Below, piece by piece: positions 17,901 through 26,454 of a DNA stretch of 64,000 nucleotides. The notes under the pieces were generated by a model. It did no database searches, had not been told where the DNA came from, and saw only the letters and a list, made by a program, of their open reading frames with translations. Within the stretch, counting starts at the first letter, position 1. Each line of letters opens with the position of its first letter. Position numbers and translations under genes: made by a program. This DNA is from JAFEDN01 sp963795715 (GTDB taxonomy: Bacteria > Pseudomonadota > Gammaproteobacteria > Coxiellales > Coxiellaceae): contig CAWCIY010000003.1 in assembly GCA_963795715.1 (NCBI GenBank), forward strand, positions 620,001 through 684,000. Direction: 5' to 3'.

Positions 17901-18395
17901 TTATAAATAAATTTGATAAGTCGGTTTATCATTGCCAATACAGGCATTTTGCTGACCAGGCATATCCGGTGCAGTTTGTTTTAATTGCTCTCGCAACAGC
18001 GCGCAAGCTTTTTTAGACACATTGGTCATTTGCACCAGCATATATTGGGAGTTACTATCAGATATTACGGTGGTTTGTCCACCCCAGGGATTTGTTAAAC
18101 AGCTTTGGTTGGCGCAGGGGATAAGATCTTTGTCTATAAACAAACTTAAGCCGTTACCATCTGGAGCGGTGTTTAGACCACTAAAATCTCGAGGATACAC
18201 CCCGTTGGCGTTGGGGATTTTTAGCCATTCATGCCCAGCTTTATTGATTTGTTCGATTAAATTAGCGGCTGCGGAAACTTTGGTGGACTGAGTGCTTTGC
18301 ACATAGAAATCTACTGCGGTCGAGATAATAACCGTAGCAATGGCCAAAACCATCAAAATTTCTAACAGGCTAATGCCTAAGGGTGTTTTTTTCAT
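17901..18395 (-). CDS. Type IV pilin-like / pseudopilin protein
   Basis: 164 residues from ATG 18395; the open frame runs further upstream but that part lacks a leader. Class III leader MKKTPLG then ISLLEILMVLAIATVIIS, Glu5 conserved. C-terminal domain with NPWGGQTTVIS and two Cys pairs, matching its neighbour at 17351-17791. The two genes and rdgB run in the same direction with short gaps. Likely inner-membrane before assembly; specific fibre unknown. Confidence 0.75.
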   Translation of the reverse strand: MKKTPLGISLLEILMVLAIATVIISTAVDFYVQSTQSTKVSAAANLIEQINKAGHEWLKIPNANGVYPRDFSGLNTAPDGNGLSLFIDKDLIPCANQSCLTNPWGGQTTVISDSNSQYMLVQMTNVSKKACALLREQLKQTAPDMPGQQNACIGNDKPTYQIYL

Positions 18396-18460
18396 AAGAA
18401 AATTGTAATGCAAGATTTTAATAATTACCACATTCTTCCAAGAAACGCTCGCGTATAAGT

Positions 18461-19156
18461 TTAGTTTTGAATCCCGCTTAAAATTTCTACCACATGCGCC
18501 ACCCATTGTCCGTTGTCAACACGTACTAAAGTATTGGTGCGACCATATAGAACCTTACCTAAAGGGCAATTCAGTAATTTAGAAAAATCTTTAGTACAGG
18601 TTAAGCTGAAAAAAATCATATCAGCATCCTGTGTTTTGATGTTATTTTTAACTAATAACGCTCCAAAAGGAATTTGGCTATGCAAAACCCCGTTCACCAC
18701 ACTGTCAGGTAAGGCGCTAAAATTCATAGTGATTAAACCCAATTCGACAATAGAACTCTCATTATTTTTATCCGCGAGAATGGCGTTATTCCTGGTTTTA
18801 TTGTTATCGACAATCATGATGATAGCCCGTGAATATGTTTTTTGGTTGCGATTATTTTCTACATACAAAGGGGTTCGTACTTTGGGAGTGCGTTGATAAT
18901 ACTGGGCTATTCCCATAGTCATCAATGGTTGTGTTAATAAAAATTGATAAGGTTGTGGTAGATCTTTTTTATTTACATATTTTAAAGGCGGTTGCGAATC
19001 TGGAGCAATATTTTCTTTTTGATAAAAAGTAAATAAAGGAGACAATTTTTCAGAATTCGTAATGGGCGCTGCTATGCTCATTACAGGCAAAAAATGAACA
19101 ATTAAAAAAGTGAACAATAGTTTTTTACTGGCTTTTATTATTTTACTTTGAATCAT
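18461..19156 (-). CDS. Exported protein with chorismate-lyase-like (DUF98) features
   Basis: 231 residues with a Sec signal peptide (KLLFTFLIVHFLPVMSIAAP). The C-terminal half resembles the chorismate pyruvate-lyase/DUF98 superfamily: SRAIIMIVDN, SIVELGLITMNFSALPDSVV, SQIPFGALLVKN and the closing VLYGRTNTLV plus VAHVVEILSG, where the Arg and final Glu match ligand-contacting positions of the fold. UbiC itself is cytoplasmic, so a secreted member would have another role. It lies upstream of the two pilin-like genes on the same strand and may belong to the same transcription unit. Family assignment rests on a few motifs only. Confidence 0.5.
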   Translation of the reverse strand: MIQSKIIKASKKLLFTFLIVHFLPVMSIAAPITNSEKLSPLFTFYQKENIAPDSQPPLKYVNKKDLPQPYQFLLTQPLMTMGIAQYYQRTPKVRTPLYVENNRNQKTYSRAIIMIVDNNKTRNNAILADKNNESSIVELGLITMNFSALPDSVVNGVLHSQIPFGALLVKNNIKTQDADMIFFSLTCTKDFSKLLNCPLGKVLYGRTNTLVRVDNGQWVAHVVEILSGIQN

Positions 19157-19316
19157 AAATCCTCATTCATCATTTTTTTGTTGTTTTTAATAAAATAAAC
19201 ATATCATAATACGAGCGTGACGACAGAACCTCAGAAATTCCGCCGGCACTAACCACATTAGCTTAAAAAGGAAGTTAACATGGCTGTTGTCATTGTAAGC
19301 GATTTCGGTTTTTCTT

Positions 19317-19492
19317 CCATGGCAAACGCATTGAAACCAACTAACGTCCACTTTTGCCTCAGATTGAACGAAAAAATGCCCTCAAAATGCTCACATAGCC
19401 ATCTATGCTCCGCTTTTTCGGTCATTTTTTCGTCCAATCTGAGGCAAAATTGAACGTTTTGCGTACGTTCTAGTTCAATGCGGTTGCCATGG
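19317..19492. repeat. Long imperfect palindrome
   Basis: Core arms 19352-19378 and 19423-19449 are 27 nt long with one mismatch (TTTTGCCTCAGATTG... against its reverse complement) and flank a 44-nt centre. Pairing continues outward, imperfectly, to CCATGGCAA at 19317 and TTGCCATGG at 19484-19492. A short minus-strand frame crosses it but shows no protein character. It resembles an extragenic palindromic element. The rest of 19157-19899 contains a second short repeat and no gene. Confidence 0.6.
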
Positions 19493-19680
19493 TTTTTCTT
19501 CAAACCGTCCGATCTCCATTTCGGAGTTAAATATTTTTCCAAACATCTGCATATCGGGTAGCGTTCAGCTATCTGTGTTGCCTCGAGCTATGCTGCGCTG
19601 TGTATTCTACAGCAAAAGCCTTTGGAAAAGTAAGGGCTCGCAAGCAAAATCCCAGTCATGCGCAAGCACGGTCTGGGCCC

Positions 19681-19713
19681 TTATTCCAGCCGTCTTGCGT
19701 TGTGGTGCTGTTG
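19681..19713 (+). repeat. 33-nt dispersed repeat, copy 1
   Basis: TTATTCCAGCCGTCTTGCGT and onward to GCTGTTG recurs in inverted orientation at 30998-31030 with a single mismatch. Both copies lie in gene-free DNA. Confidence 0.6.
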
Positions 19714-19899
19714 CAACGATTTTAGGTTTAATACTCACAAGGAGGGGAAGCTATCTGATGGCGCTATTTTGACAAAGCATTTTTTAATTTCGATAAGCGA
19801 AAATTTGATTTTTACATCCTTATTAGGTACACTAATCTCATTATTTAACGACGCTAAATAACTTAGGTTTAATATTATAATAAAGAATAGGATTAAAAT

Positions 19900-20220
19900 A
19901 TGCGTAACATTCAAGTGCCCAATCAACCTACACCGGGAATAGGAGGTGTGGTCGGCGGTTTAGTAATTATGGCTTGTGGTTTATACGATGCAATGATTAA
20001 CCACCCTACTAGAGGAGCAAGTATTGGTTTTGGCGGGTGTGCTATATTTTTGCATCATCTTCAGAATTTTCTGCCCGAAAGAACAAGAGCACACGTAAGA
20101 ACTGTAAGAAATATTTCCGGCGCTCTTGCAGTGGGAGTTATACACCTTGAAGGTAGATTGGCAAGATTTAGCAATGAGAGTGAAAAGAAATTCGTACCAG
20201 CTACCTACGCAAATATATAA
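19900..20220 (+). CDS. Small protein of unknown function with one hydrophobic segment
   Basis: 106 residues from an ATG preceded by AGGATTAAAAT. The N-terminal third is hydrophobic and glycine-rich (GIGGVVGGLVIMACGLYDA), a possible membrane segment; the rest is basic (ERTRAHVRTVRNIS). It begins MRNIQ, like the next gene (MRNLQ), and the two may be related in promoter or origin. No family recognised. Sits in repeat-rich accessory DNA; expression is uncertain. Confidence 0.45.
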   Translation: MRNIQVPNQPTPGIGGVVGGLVIMACGLYDAMINHPTRGASIGFGGCAIFLHHLQNFLPERTRAHVRTVRNISGALAVGVIHLEGRLARFSNESEKKFVPATYANI

Positions 20221-20257
20221 TTTACAGCTCGTAGGGGGTCAAGTCCGAAATTTTAAG

Positions 20258-20345
20258 CAGAGGAGGTAGTTTTTAAAAAATTCTTGATCATTTAGGATAT
20301 GATACAGAACTAGACAATATTTGCGTTTACGGGCGGAAGGTCATA
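20258..20345 (+). pseudogene. Possible relic of an Rpn/PD-(D/E)XK transposase-like gene
   Basis: The string GAGGTAGTTTTTAAAAAATT reads E-V-V-F-K-K-F-L and is close to GATGTAGTTTTTAAAAAAAT at 21748 in the clearer Rpn relic (V-V-F-K-K-I-F). Stops follow within a few codons. Very short, hence low confidence. Confidence 0.25.
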
Positions 20346-20372
20346 AAAAAATAAAATATTTAGGTAATTAAA

Positions 20373-21242
20373 ATGAGAAATTTACAAAAAAGAGCCCAAG
20401 ATTTACTTGGTGAATCAAAACATATTACAAATGCTGTAGATAGTGCACTAGATTTAATTGAAGGGGCCGACCTTCTACTGGATGTCTATAATTACCATCT
20501 GCTTCAGACACAATTTTGCCATAAAGTTCCTCTCTTCCCTTTCTTACCCGTCTTGGATTCTCTTCGTGTCTTAGCACAAGGCGGTAACAGGTTTAGGGAT
20601 CCCTGTAAACTTCCTAAAGAAGGAGGATGCAATTGTGTTGAGGTAACCACAGCGGTAAAAGAACTTAGACATTTTTTGTACTTAATAGATAGTGTAAAAG
20701 ATAAATTAGAAGAGAAAAGCGATTACATGCAATTATTCGGAAAAAAAATTAAAAAAAAACCTATTCTTAATTTATATGTGCAAATAAAAAATATTTTGCC
20801 TTTTATTGAAATAGCGGAAAAAAAAGGATTACCCGATAAAGAAATGGTTTTGACTGAATATTGCCCCTCTGTAACGATCTTTAAGGCATTATACCAGCAA
20901 GATAGAGACAAAAGCCGTTTTTTTAAATCAAGGGGTTACTTTTCTCTCTTTTTCCATAAACGACAAGAGATGGTTGATCTTATAAATCTAGAAACTCCAC
21001 AAAAACTAACTTTTAAGGAAATTCTTGCATACGGAGTTTGTTATCCTGAAACCCGAACAGCAAAGATTTTGCAGACCCATTTTAAAAAATATTGGGAGTA
21101 TGCTAAGGATGCAGAATCCTTCTTTAAAGAATATTGGGGCCAGGCTAATTTAAGATTGAATCTTTCGTTAAAAGATAATGTATTAAAACCTTGTGGACTT
21201 CATCAAGATTTAGAAGCTATCATTGCCAGTTATTGTTCGTAG
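20373..21242 (+). CDS. Helical protein of unknown function, candidate effector
   Basis: 289 residues, no signal peptide. Mostly helical, with charged C-terminal half (KKIKKKPILNLYVQIKNIL; KSRFFKSRGYFSLFFHKRQE). A Cys cluster EGGCNC near residue 87 and RDPCKLP just before it stand out. Low GC and isolation among repeats point to horizontal or effector-type DNA. The ribosome site is weak (TTTAGGTAATTAAA before ATG). I recognise no domain. Confidence 0.5.
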   Translation: MRNLQKRAQDLLGESKHITNAVDSALDLIEGADLLLDVYNYHLLQTQFCHKVPLFPFLPVLDSLRVLAQGGNRFRDPCKLPKEGGCNCVEVTTAVKELRHFLYLIDSVKDKLEEKSDYMQLFGKKIKKKPILNLYVQIKNILPFIEIAEKKGLPDKEMVLTEYCPSVTIFKALYQQDRDKSRFFKSRGYFSLFFHKRQEMVDLINLETPQKLTFKEILAYGVCYPETRTAKILQTHFKKYWEYAKDAESFFKEYWGQANLRLNLSLKDNVLKPCGLHQDLEAIIASYCS

Positions 21243-21392
21243 AAATACGCTAATTGTCCTTGCCCCCTGGCGAAGGCCAGGGCGGCACTAAATAGTGTCA
21301 GCAGGCTTGCAAATTTGCTAAATAGGTTTGTGCAAATTTTATAATTTTTTATACAAAAAGGAGAATAACCACGGCGCACTATCTTGATCCCT

Positions 21393-21727
21393 ACATTCCT
21401 GCGATCTTTTAGATTTTTTCTGATTAAATAAATCATACTAGCCACTTTATTAGTCATTGCTTCGCTAGCGCTTCCAATGACGCTCTTGTCCCCTCTCCCG
21501 TACCCGGGAGAGGGTTAGGGTGAGGGCATTTGTTAAATTTTTGAGCCCCCTCACCCCGACCCTCTCCCCCGAGTACGGGGGAGAGGGAGGGGTAGAGCGC
21601 GTCTTTTCTAATATTTCCCCATCTTCTTTGGGGGTGGGGTGCTCGCAATGACGTGGTGAAATTTATTAACCTGCTGATTTTTATTGATAACTTAATTGTA
21701 AAACTTCAAAAAAGATCGCAGGAATGT
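21393..21727. repeat. Interval bounded by an 18-nt perfect inverted repeat
   Basis: ACATTCCTGCGATCTTTT (21393-21410) and AAAAGATCGCAGGAATGT (21710-21727) are perfect inverted copies flanking the GC-rich palindrome. The right copy overlaps the start of the Rpn relic. This could be the ends of a small mobile element or a second relic start in opposite orientation. No intact gene is present in 21243-22018. Confidence 0.45.
21485..21600. repeat. GC-rich inverted repeat (CCCTCTCCC/GGGAGAGGG type)
   Basis: CCCTCTCCCGTACCCGGGAG on the left is mirrored by CTCCCCCGAGTACGGGGGAG on the right, with GGTTAGGGTGAGGG facing CCCTCACCCCGACC. This is a REP-like palindrome of a kind common in proteobacterial genomes. 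It is much richer in G+C than the surrounding DNA. Confidence 0.7.
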
Positions 21728-21807
21728 GGGTTGATCCGAAAGCCGATGTAGTTTTTAAAAAAATCTTTGGTCAGAATTCCGATTTATGTATCGTCAAATT
21801 GAGTTAG
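21724..21807 (+). pseudogene. 5' relic of an Rpn-family (PD-(D/E)XK) recombination-promoting nuclease
   Basis: 28 codons, ATG 21724 to TAG 21805, reading WVDPKADVVFKKIFGQNSD. This matches the conserved start of Rpn/PDDEXK_2 transposase-like proteins (D-P-K-x-D-x-x-F-K-K-x-F-G). The gene is otherwise gone. Confidence 0.5.
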
Positions 21808-22018
21808 CTATAATGCCTGAATTATCTTTAGGTGAGGTTCTGAGGGATTGGAAGTCAATATGTTTATGGCTGTCTGAAGGGCTCCGAACACGAGAACATC
21901 AAATTTCCAAAACATTTTTTAAAAATTGAAAATTAGGAATGCAAAAATAATTCCCGAAACTTCACATTTTTACCATTATCGGTTAGAGTTCATGTTTTAT
22001 TTTTCCAGAAAAAATCTG

Positions 22019-23105
22019 TTAAAGCTTCGCTCTTAGATTTCTACAAATAATCGCTGTCCTACTATAAGGATTATTTTTCTCATGTTTTTTTATAATTTCT
22101 CCTATATCTTTTTTTTCGCTAAACTTATCTTCTATAGTATTCTTTCTCCAGAAGGTTCCGAACAATTGTGATCTACTTAAAATTCTTTGCTTAAAAGAGT
22201 ACTGATAAATTTCTTGAAACAGCTCAGTGCTATTAGCATCATAGTCGTGAGAATATTTTTTTGTTAAATCCCATGCTGCTGCCGTTCTACTATTGGGATT
22301 ATTCTTTACATAAGAATTTATTTCAATTAATAATTCACGGTCATTTTTATTAATATTTTTGGCTAAAAAATTACTCTTTATCCATCCGCTTTGACTCTCT
22401 AATAATGCCTTATAGATTTTTCTAAATATGATTAACTGCAACTTCTGCTGGTCGAGTTGATTAAGTTTACTAGTGTCAATTGAGTGAAATTCTAAATAAG
22501 AATATGAAGTAAATTCGGCCAGATATTCGACTGTAAAAGCTAAATTTTCACCATTCATTTCCTTCGCTTTTAAATCTGATATTCTTTTATTTTTCACTGT
22601 TTCACACTCAACTATTATATCATCCAAAAATATTTCGATTTCATTTTTTGTTAATATCTTGCCTCGATATGATTGAAAAATTTGTGGACATTGGTTGTCA
22701 GACTTACTGTCAGGCCAAGGAGCAAGCCCTTCCCATTGTGAAAGAGTAAATTCACTTGCATATGAGTGACGTAATTTATAAATAAATTTTTTTCCATCCC
22801 ACACCTTTTCAATTAAATATATATGGGTTAGCGCCGGATGATTAAAAGAAAAAAAAGCATGCTTTGTTTTAGATCCGCTTTCAGATTGATTAAGCAATTC
22901 TTTTATTACTTTACTTTTAGTAAAGTTATCATTGCTATTTTTAACTTTTTCTTCGATTTTTTTTTTCTTCTTTACAAAAACATTCTATTAAATTCTTAAC
23001 TGTTGTGAAGCAGCAAGTTCCCGATTTGAAATAAGAGGAATAACGAGCGTCAACTGTGGGTGATGATATAGCCGATGCTAGGTCAATAAAATTATTTTTG
23101 CTCAT
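22019..23105 (-). pseudogene. Unknown protein gene interrupted at an A10 tract (frameshift or slippage)
   Basis: Two frames on the minus strand form one coding sequence. The first starts at ATG 23105 (MSKNNFIDLASAISSPTVDA) and runs to a poly-A tract (T10 on the plus strand, 22957-22966), after which it stops within five codons. With nine instead of ten A the frame continues as KIEEKVKNSNDNFTKSKV and joins the long frame ending at 22019, giving about 361 residues. The C-terminal half has two similar segments, VKNNPNSRTAAAWDL and EKNNPYSRTAIICRNL, probably an internal repeat. Family not recognised; low GC and location suggest an accessory or effector gene. RNA polymerase slippage on A10 could restore the full protein in part of the transcripts; decay or sequence error are alternatives. 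Confidence 0.5.
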
Positions 23106-23351
23106 ATTGTATTCTCACGCTGTGTATTATTATCTTAGAAGAATTTTTAGAAATTTGGACAGTTATATCATAAATGAATATAAAATTTAATGCTATTGAA
23201 AACTAAGATGCGTTTATCGGTACTTATTTCAAAGTATGCTGAGCTATTTTTTAAGCGGCTTTGCCTATTGACGAACGGGGGCTAATGAGTGAGCACTCCT
23301 CTTTGTCTAGCCCTCCATGAAAATTTTTACTGTGATTTGAAAAGAAGTAAT

Positions 23352-24314
23352 TTAAAGCTTTTGAATGATCTCACATAACGCTTTCACCCAGACCGGATGA
23401 GTATTGAGGCAGGAAACTAAAGTGAAATTTTCTCCGCCGAGACTTTGCCATTGTTTTCGAGCCCGAATGCCGATTTCTTCTAAGGTTTCAAGGCAATCGG
23501 TGACAAAAGAAGGACAGGCAATGGCGATATTTTTTATACCTTGCCCGGCCAGTTCCGTTAAAAGATGATCGGTGTAAGGGGGAATCCAAGGTGTACGGCC
23601 CAGCCGGGATTGAAAACCCACCCGATATTGATTTGATTGAAGTTTTAAAGAATCGGCTAATAAGCGCGAAGTGTCTAAGCACTGCTGCCGATACCCTAAA
23701 TAATTCCCACGCCGGATGGGAAGACTATGGTAGCTAAAGATCCACATATCGGGTTGGAGATGAGAGGTCTGTTCTAAAATAACGGTTTTCCAAGCATCAA
23801 TAAAAGCGGGATGATCAAAGAAAGAATTGAGCAAGGTCACTGCAGGGATGTCGGACAGTGAATGCAATTCCTGTAATGTTTTAGCCAGTGCCGAGCCGGT
23901 CGCCGCCGAAGAATATTGTGGAAATAACGGTAAAACCAATATCTTTCGACATTTTTTTTGCAATAATTTTTGTAATGCGGATGGAATGCTAGGTTTTCCA
24001 TAACGCATACCTAATTCCACTGCATAGCTATTCCCTAAGGCTTGGCTAACAGTCTCAACCAATTGTTGACTGTACACCGCCAACGGTGAACCTTGTGCAG
24101 TCCAAATTTGCTGATAGGCATGAGCCGATTTTTTAGGACGGAATGGGAGAATAAATCCCTTCACTAGAATTTGCCGCCAGGGAGTAGCCAACTCAATGAC
24201 GCGCGGATCATTGAGAAATTCTGCTAAATAAGCGCGAACCTGTTTTTTACCGGGACCAGCGGGTGTGCCCAAATTAATGAGTAAAACGCCGGTGGGGGTC
24301 TGTATCTGTGACAT
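23352..24314 (-). CDS. hemH: Ferrochelatase
   Basis: Inserts Fe2+ into protoporphyrin IX, the last step of heme synthesis. 320 residues, normal length. Conserved parts: GVLLINLGTPAGPGKKQVRA at the N-terminus, SPLAVYSQQL, LPLFPQYSSAATGS, the metal/porphyrin His in FSYHSLPIRRGNYLG, and QSRLGRTPWIPPYTD, VACPSFVTDCLETLEEI-like C-terminal block. Same strand and near hemA, consistent with a heme cluster. Intact. Confidence 0.95.
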   Translation of the reverse strand: MSQIQTPTGVLLINLGTPAGPGKKQVRAYLAEFLNDPRVIELATPWRQILVKGFILPFRPKKSAHAYQQIWTAQGSPLAVYSQQLVETVSQALGNSYAVELGMRYGKPSIPSALQKLLQKKCRKILVLPLFPQYSSAATGSALAKTLQELHSLSDIPAVTLLNSFFDHPAFIDAWKTVILEQTSHLQPDMWIFSYHSLPIRRGNYLGYRQQCLDTSRLLADSLKLQSNQYRVGFQSRLGRTPWIPPYTDHLLTELAGQGIKNIAIACPSFVTDCLETLEEIGIRARKQWQSLGGENFTLVSCLNTHPVWVKALCEIIQKL

Positions 24315-24350
24315 CCGATTATTTTATCATATTGTGACCGGGTGCTCCTC

Positions 24351-24378
24351 TAGATCCTGCAATCAAGTCGCGGGATGA
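24351..24378. repeat. Short palindromic repeat (GATCCCGCGATCAAGTCGCGGG type)
   Basis: AGATCCTGCAATCAAGTCGC followed by GGGATGAC is a degenerate copy of a palindrome that also occurs at 62519-62577. It covers the 3' end of prmC and the gap before hemH. Confidence 0.4.
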
Positions 24379-25196
24379 CAATATTTAGCAGTGATGAAAC
24401 GGGGCAAATTGGCTAAATCGTTATGGCTTTGAATATCCGTAAATCCTTGATTTTTTAGCAAAGACATAATTTCTGTAGCTTGGTTGAAACCATGTTCTAA
24501 TACCAGATAACCATTGGGCGCCAAATATTCCGGCGCTTGTTGAATGATTTGACGAATTTCACTGAGCCCATCTTTTCCAGCAACAATAACGCCTCTGGGT
24601 TCAAATTTTAAATCTTCTAAATGAGAATCGTCCTCGGCAATATAGGGCGGATTGCTGAGAATGACGTCATAGTTTTTCTGTGGCAATGCTTGGCACCATA
24701 CGCCTTGGTAAAAGTCGACATTTTTCAGATGATGAGCCGCGGCATTTAACTTAGCCAATTTTAATGCTTCTACAGAGAAGTCGGTGGCATCCACTTGCCA
24801 TTGACTACGTTCAGAGGCAATGGCTAAAGCGATCGCTCCTGAACCCGTACCTAAATCGGCAAGATGTAAAGGTTGATCAGCAGTGAACTGGTCCAAAACC
24901 CATTCAACCAGATGCTCGGTTTCCGGACGAGGTACTAAAACATGGGGATTTACTTTTAATTCCAGGCTCCAAAATTCTTTATGACCTAAAATGTAGGCCA
25001 TGGGTTCGCCCTCGAGGCGGCGTGCTAACATTTTTTGGAGTTGAGTTTCTTGTTCTGAAGAAAGTACTTGGTCTCCATGCGTAATTAACCAAGAACGAGA
25101 TTGCCCTAGTACTTCGGCCACCAATAATTCTGCATCCAAACGCGGAGTATCGGAAATTTTTTTTATCTGTTCGGCAATGATTTTAGATTTCTTCAT
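24363..25196 (-). CDS. prmC: Peptide chain release factor N5-glutamine methyltransferase
   Basis: Methylates the Gln of the GGQ motif in RF1 and RF2, which raises termination efficiency. 277 residues. SAM site LADLGTGSGAIALAIASE near residue 117 and the catalytic NPPY in VILSNPPYIAEDD near 180, followed by the family's EPRGVIVAGKDGL. Overlaps the end of prfA by 14 nt, the standard prfA-prmC arrangement, so enzyme and substrate are made together. The C-terminus extends into a small palindromic repeat. Confidence 0.96.
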   Translation of the reverse strand: MKKSKIIAEQIKKISDTPRLDAELLVAEVLGQSRSWLITHGDQVLSSEQETQLQKMLARRLEGEPMAYILGHKEFWSLELKVNPHVLVPRPETEHLVEWVLDQFTADQPLHLADLGTGSGAIALAIASERSQWQVDATDFSVEALKLAKLNAAAHHLKNVDFYQGVWCQALPQKNYDVILSNPPYIAEDDSHLEDLKFEPRGVIVAGKDGLSEIRQIIQQAPEYLAPNGYLVLEHGFNQATEIMSLLKNQGFTDIQSHNDLANLPRFITAKYCHPAT

Positions 25197-26265
25197 CCAA
25201 ACTGGCCAATTGTTCTGCTTGCAACTCGCGAATCAGGGGATCGATTAACTGTTGTAGTTTTCCTTCCATAATATATTCGAGTGAATATAAAGTTAAACTG
25301 ATGCGGTGATCAGTGACCCGTCCTTGGGGAAAATTATAGGTGCGTATGCGTTCGGAACGATCTCCGCTGCCGACTAAGCTTTTGCGGGTAGCCGCTTCTT
25401 TTTTCGCTCGCTCGGCTTGTTGCGCCGCCATAATCCGGGATTGTAATAACGAAAGTGCACGCGCTTTATTTTTATGCTGAGAGCGTTCATCCTGGCATTC
25501 GACTACAATTCCAGTGGGTAAATGAGTAATACGGATCGCAGAATCGGTTTTATTAACATGTTGGCCGCCCGCACCGGAAGCACGGAAAGTATCAATCCGG
25601 CATTCCGCTAAGTTGATTTTAACCGCTTCCAGCTCCTCCGCTTCCGGCATAATGGCAACGGTGCAGGCAGAAGTATGGATTCTGCCTTGGGCTTCCGTAG
25701 CCGGTACACGCTGCACTCGATGGGCGCCGGATTCAAATTTTAATTGCGAATAAACTCCTTGGCCTTCAATTCGGGCAATGATTTCTTTGTATCCGCCCTG
25801 TTCACCCACGTGTTCCGAAACGACCGATACCCGCCAACCCATGGTTTCAGCAAAACGGCTATACATTCGAAACAAGTCTCCAGCGAATAATGCGGCTTCG
25901 CTGCCGCCTGTGCCTGCTCTAATTTCTAAGAACACATTACGTTCGTCATTGGGATCTTTGGGAATGAGCAAAGTTTTTAACCGTTCTTCCAAGGCTTGCT
26001 TTTGCTCGGTGAGAATAGAAATTTCTTCCTCAGCCATGCGTCTGAATTCGGAATCTTTCAATAACTCTTGAGCAGCGCTGAATGCTGACAAATTGGTTTG
26101 GTAGGCTCGAAAACAGTGTACCAAAGGTTCTAGTTGCGCATACTCTTTGCTGAGTTCACGAAAACGATCCTGATCGCGAATAGTGTCAGAATCGCTTAAT
26201 AAGCGTCCGATTTCTTCGTACCGGTTTGCCAAAGTGGTCAGTTTTTTTTGTAAGGAGTCTTTCAT
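25183..26265 (-). CDS. prfA: Peptide chain release factor 1
   Basis: Reads UAA and UAG stop codons and triggers peptide release. 360 residues. The peptidyl-transfer motif GGQ is in RASGAGGQHVNKTDSAIR, and the RF1-specific codon-recognition tripeptide region reads RVPATEAQGRIHTSACTV. Domain 1 is helical (NRYEEIGRLLSDSD). Downstream of hemA in the usual hemA-prfA-prmC order, though separated here by 189 nt that contain a dispersed element. Confidence 0.97.
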   Translation of the reverse strand: MKDSLQKKLTTLANRYEEIGRLLSDSDTIRDQDRFRELSKEYAQLEPLVHCFRAYQTNLSAFSAAQELLKDSEFRRMAEEEISILTEQKQALEERLKTLLIPKDPNDERNVFLEIRAGTGGSEAALFAGDLFRMYSRFAETMGWRVSVVSEHVGEQGGYKEIIARIEGQGVYSQLKFESGAHRVQRVPATEAQGRIHTSACTVAIMPEAEELEAVKINLAECRIDTFRASGAGGQHVNKTDSAIRITHLPTGIVVECQDERSQHKNKARALSLLQSRIMAAQQAERAKKEAATRKSLVGSGDRSERIRTYNFPQGRVTDHRISLTLYSLEYIMEGKLQQLIDPLIRELQAEQLASLDEEI

Positions 26266-26293
26266 ATCTTCATATTTTTTCTAATAACATTTT

Positions 26294-26450
26294 ATCAGCA
26301 ATTCCCAGTAACGGGAATTGACTCTGCGCGATGGGAGTTGAAGGGGGAGAACCGCGATTCTCCCCCTTCATTCCGAGCGTAGCTTTGCTAATGCGCAGGA
26401 TATAAACCAGGAGCATTTCTCGCTGTCTTCAGCGGGAAATGCGGGTATTT
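26294..26450. repeat. Intergenic dispersed element, copy 1 of 3
   Basis: About 155 nt between prfA and hemA. Terminal CAGCAATTCCC and a strong internal palindrome GGGGGAGAACCGCGATTCTC followed by CCCCTTCATTCC; a right-hand hairpin TCTCGCTGTCTTCAGCGGGA. Related copies lie at 35254-35415 and, inverted, at 38738-38893. It may act as a transcript stem-loop between the two genes. Confidence 0.7.
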
Positions 26451-26454
26451 TATA

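Noticed and set aside
18513..18896. 127-codon plus-strand frame
   Set aside because: It is the shadow of the exported chorismate-lyase-like gene on the minus strand.
19258..19542. 94-codon minus-strand frame over the 19.3 kb palindrome
   Set aside because: Its two halves are mirror products of the palindrome arms, so the frame is a by-product of the repeat.
21454..21648. 64-codon frame over the GC-rich REP
   Set aside because: It translates the CCCTCTCCC-type repeat and is not a gene.
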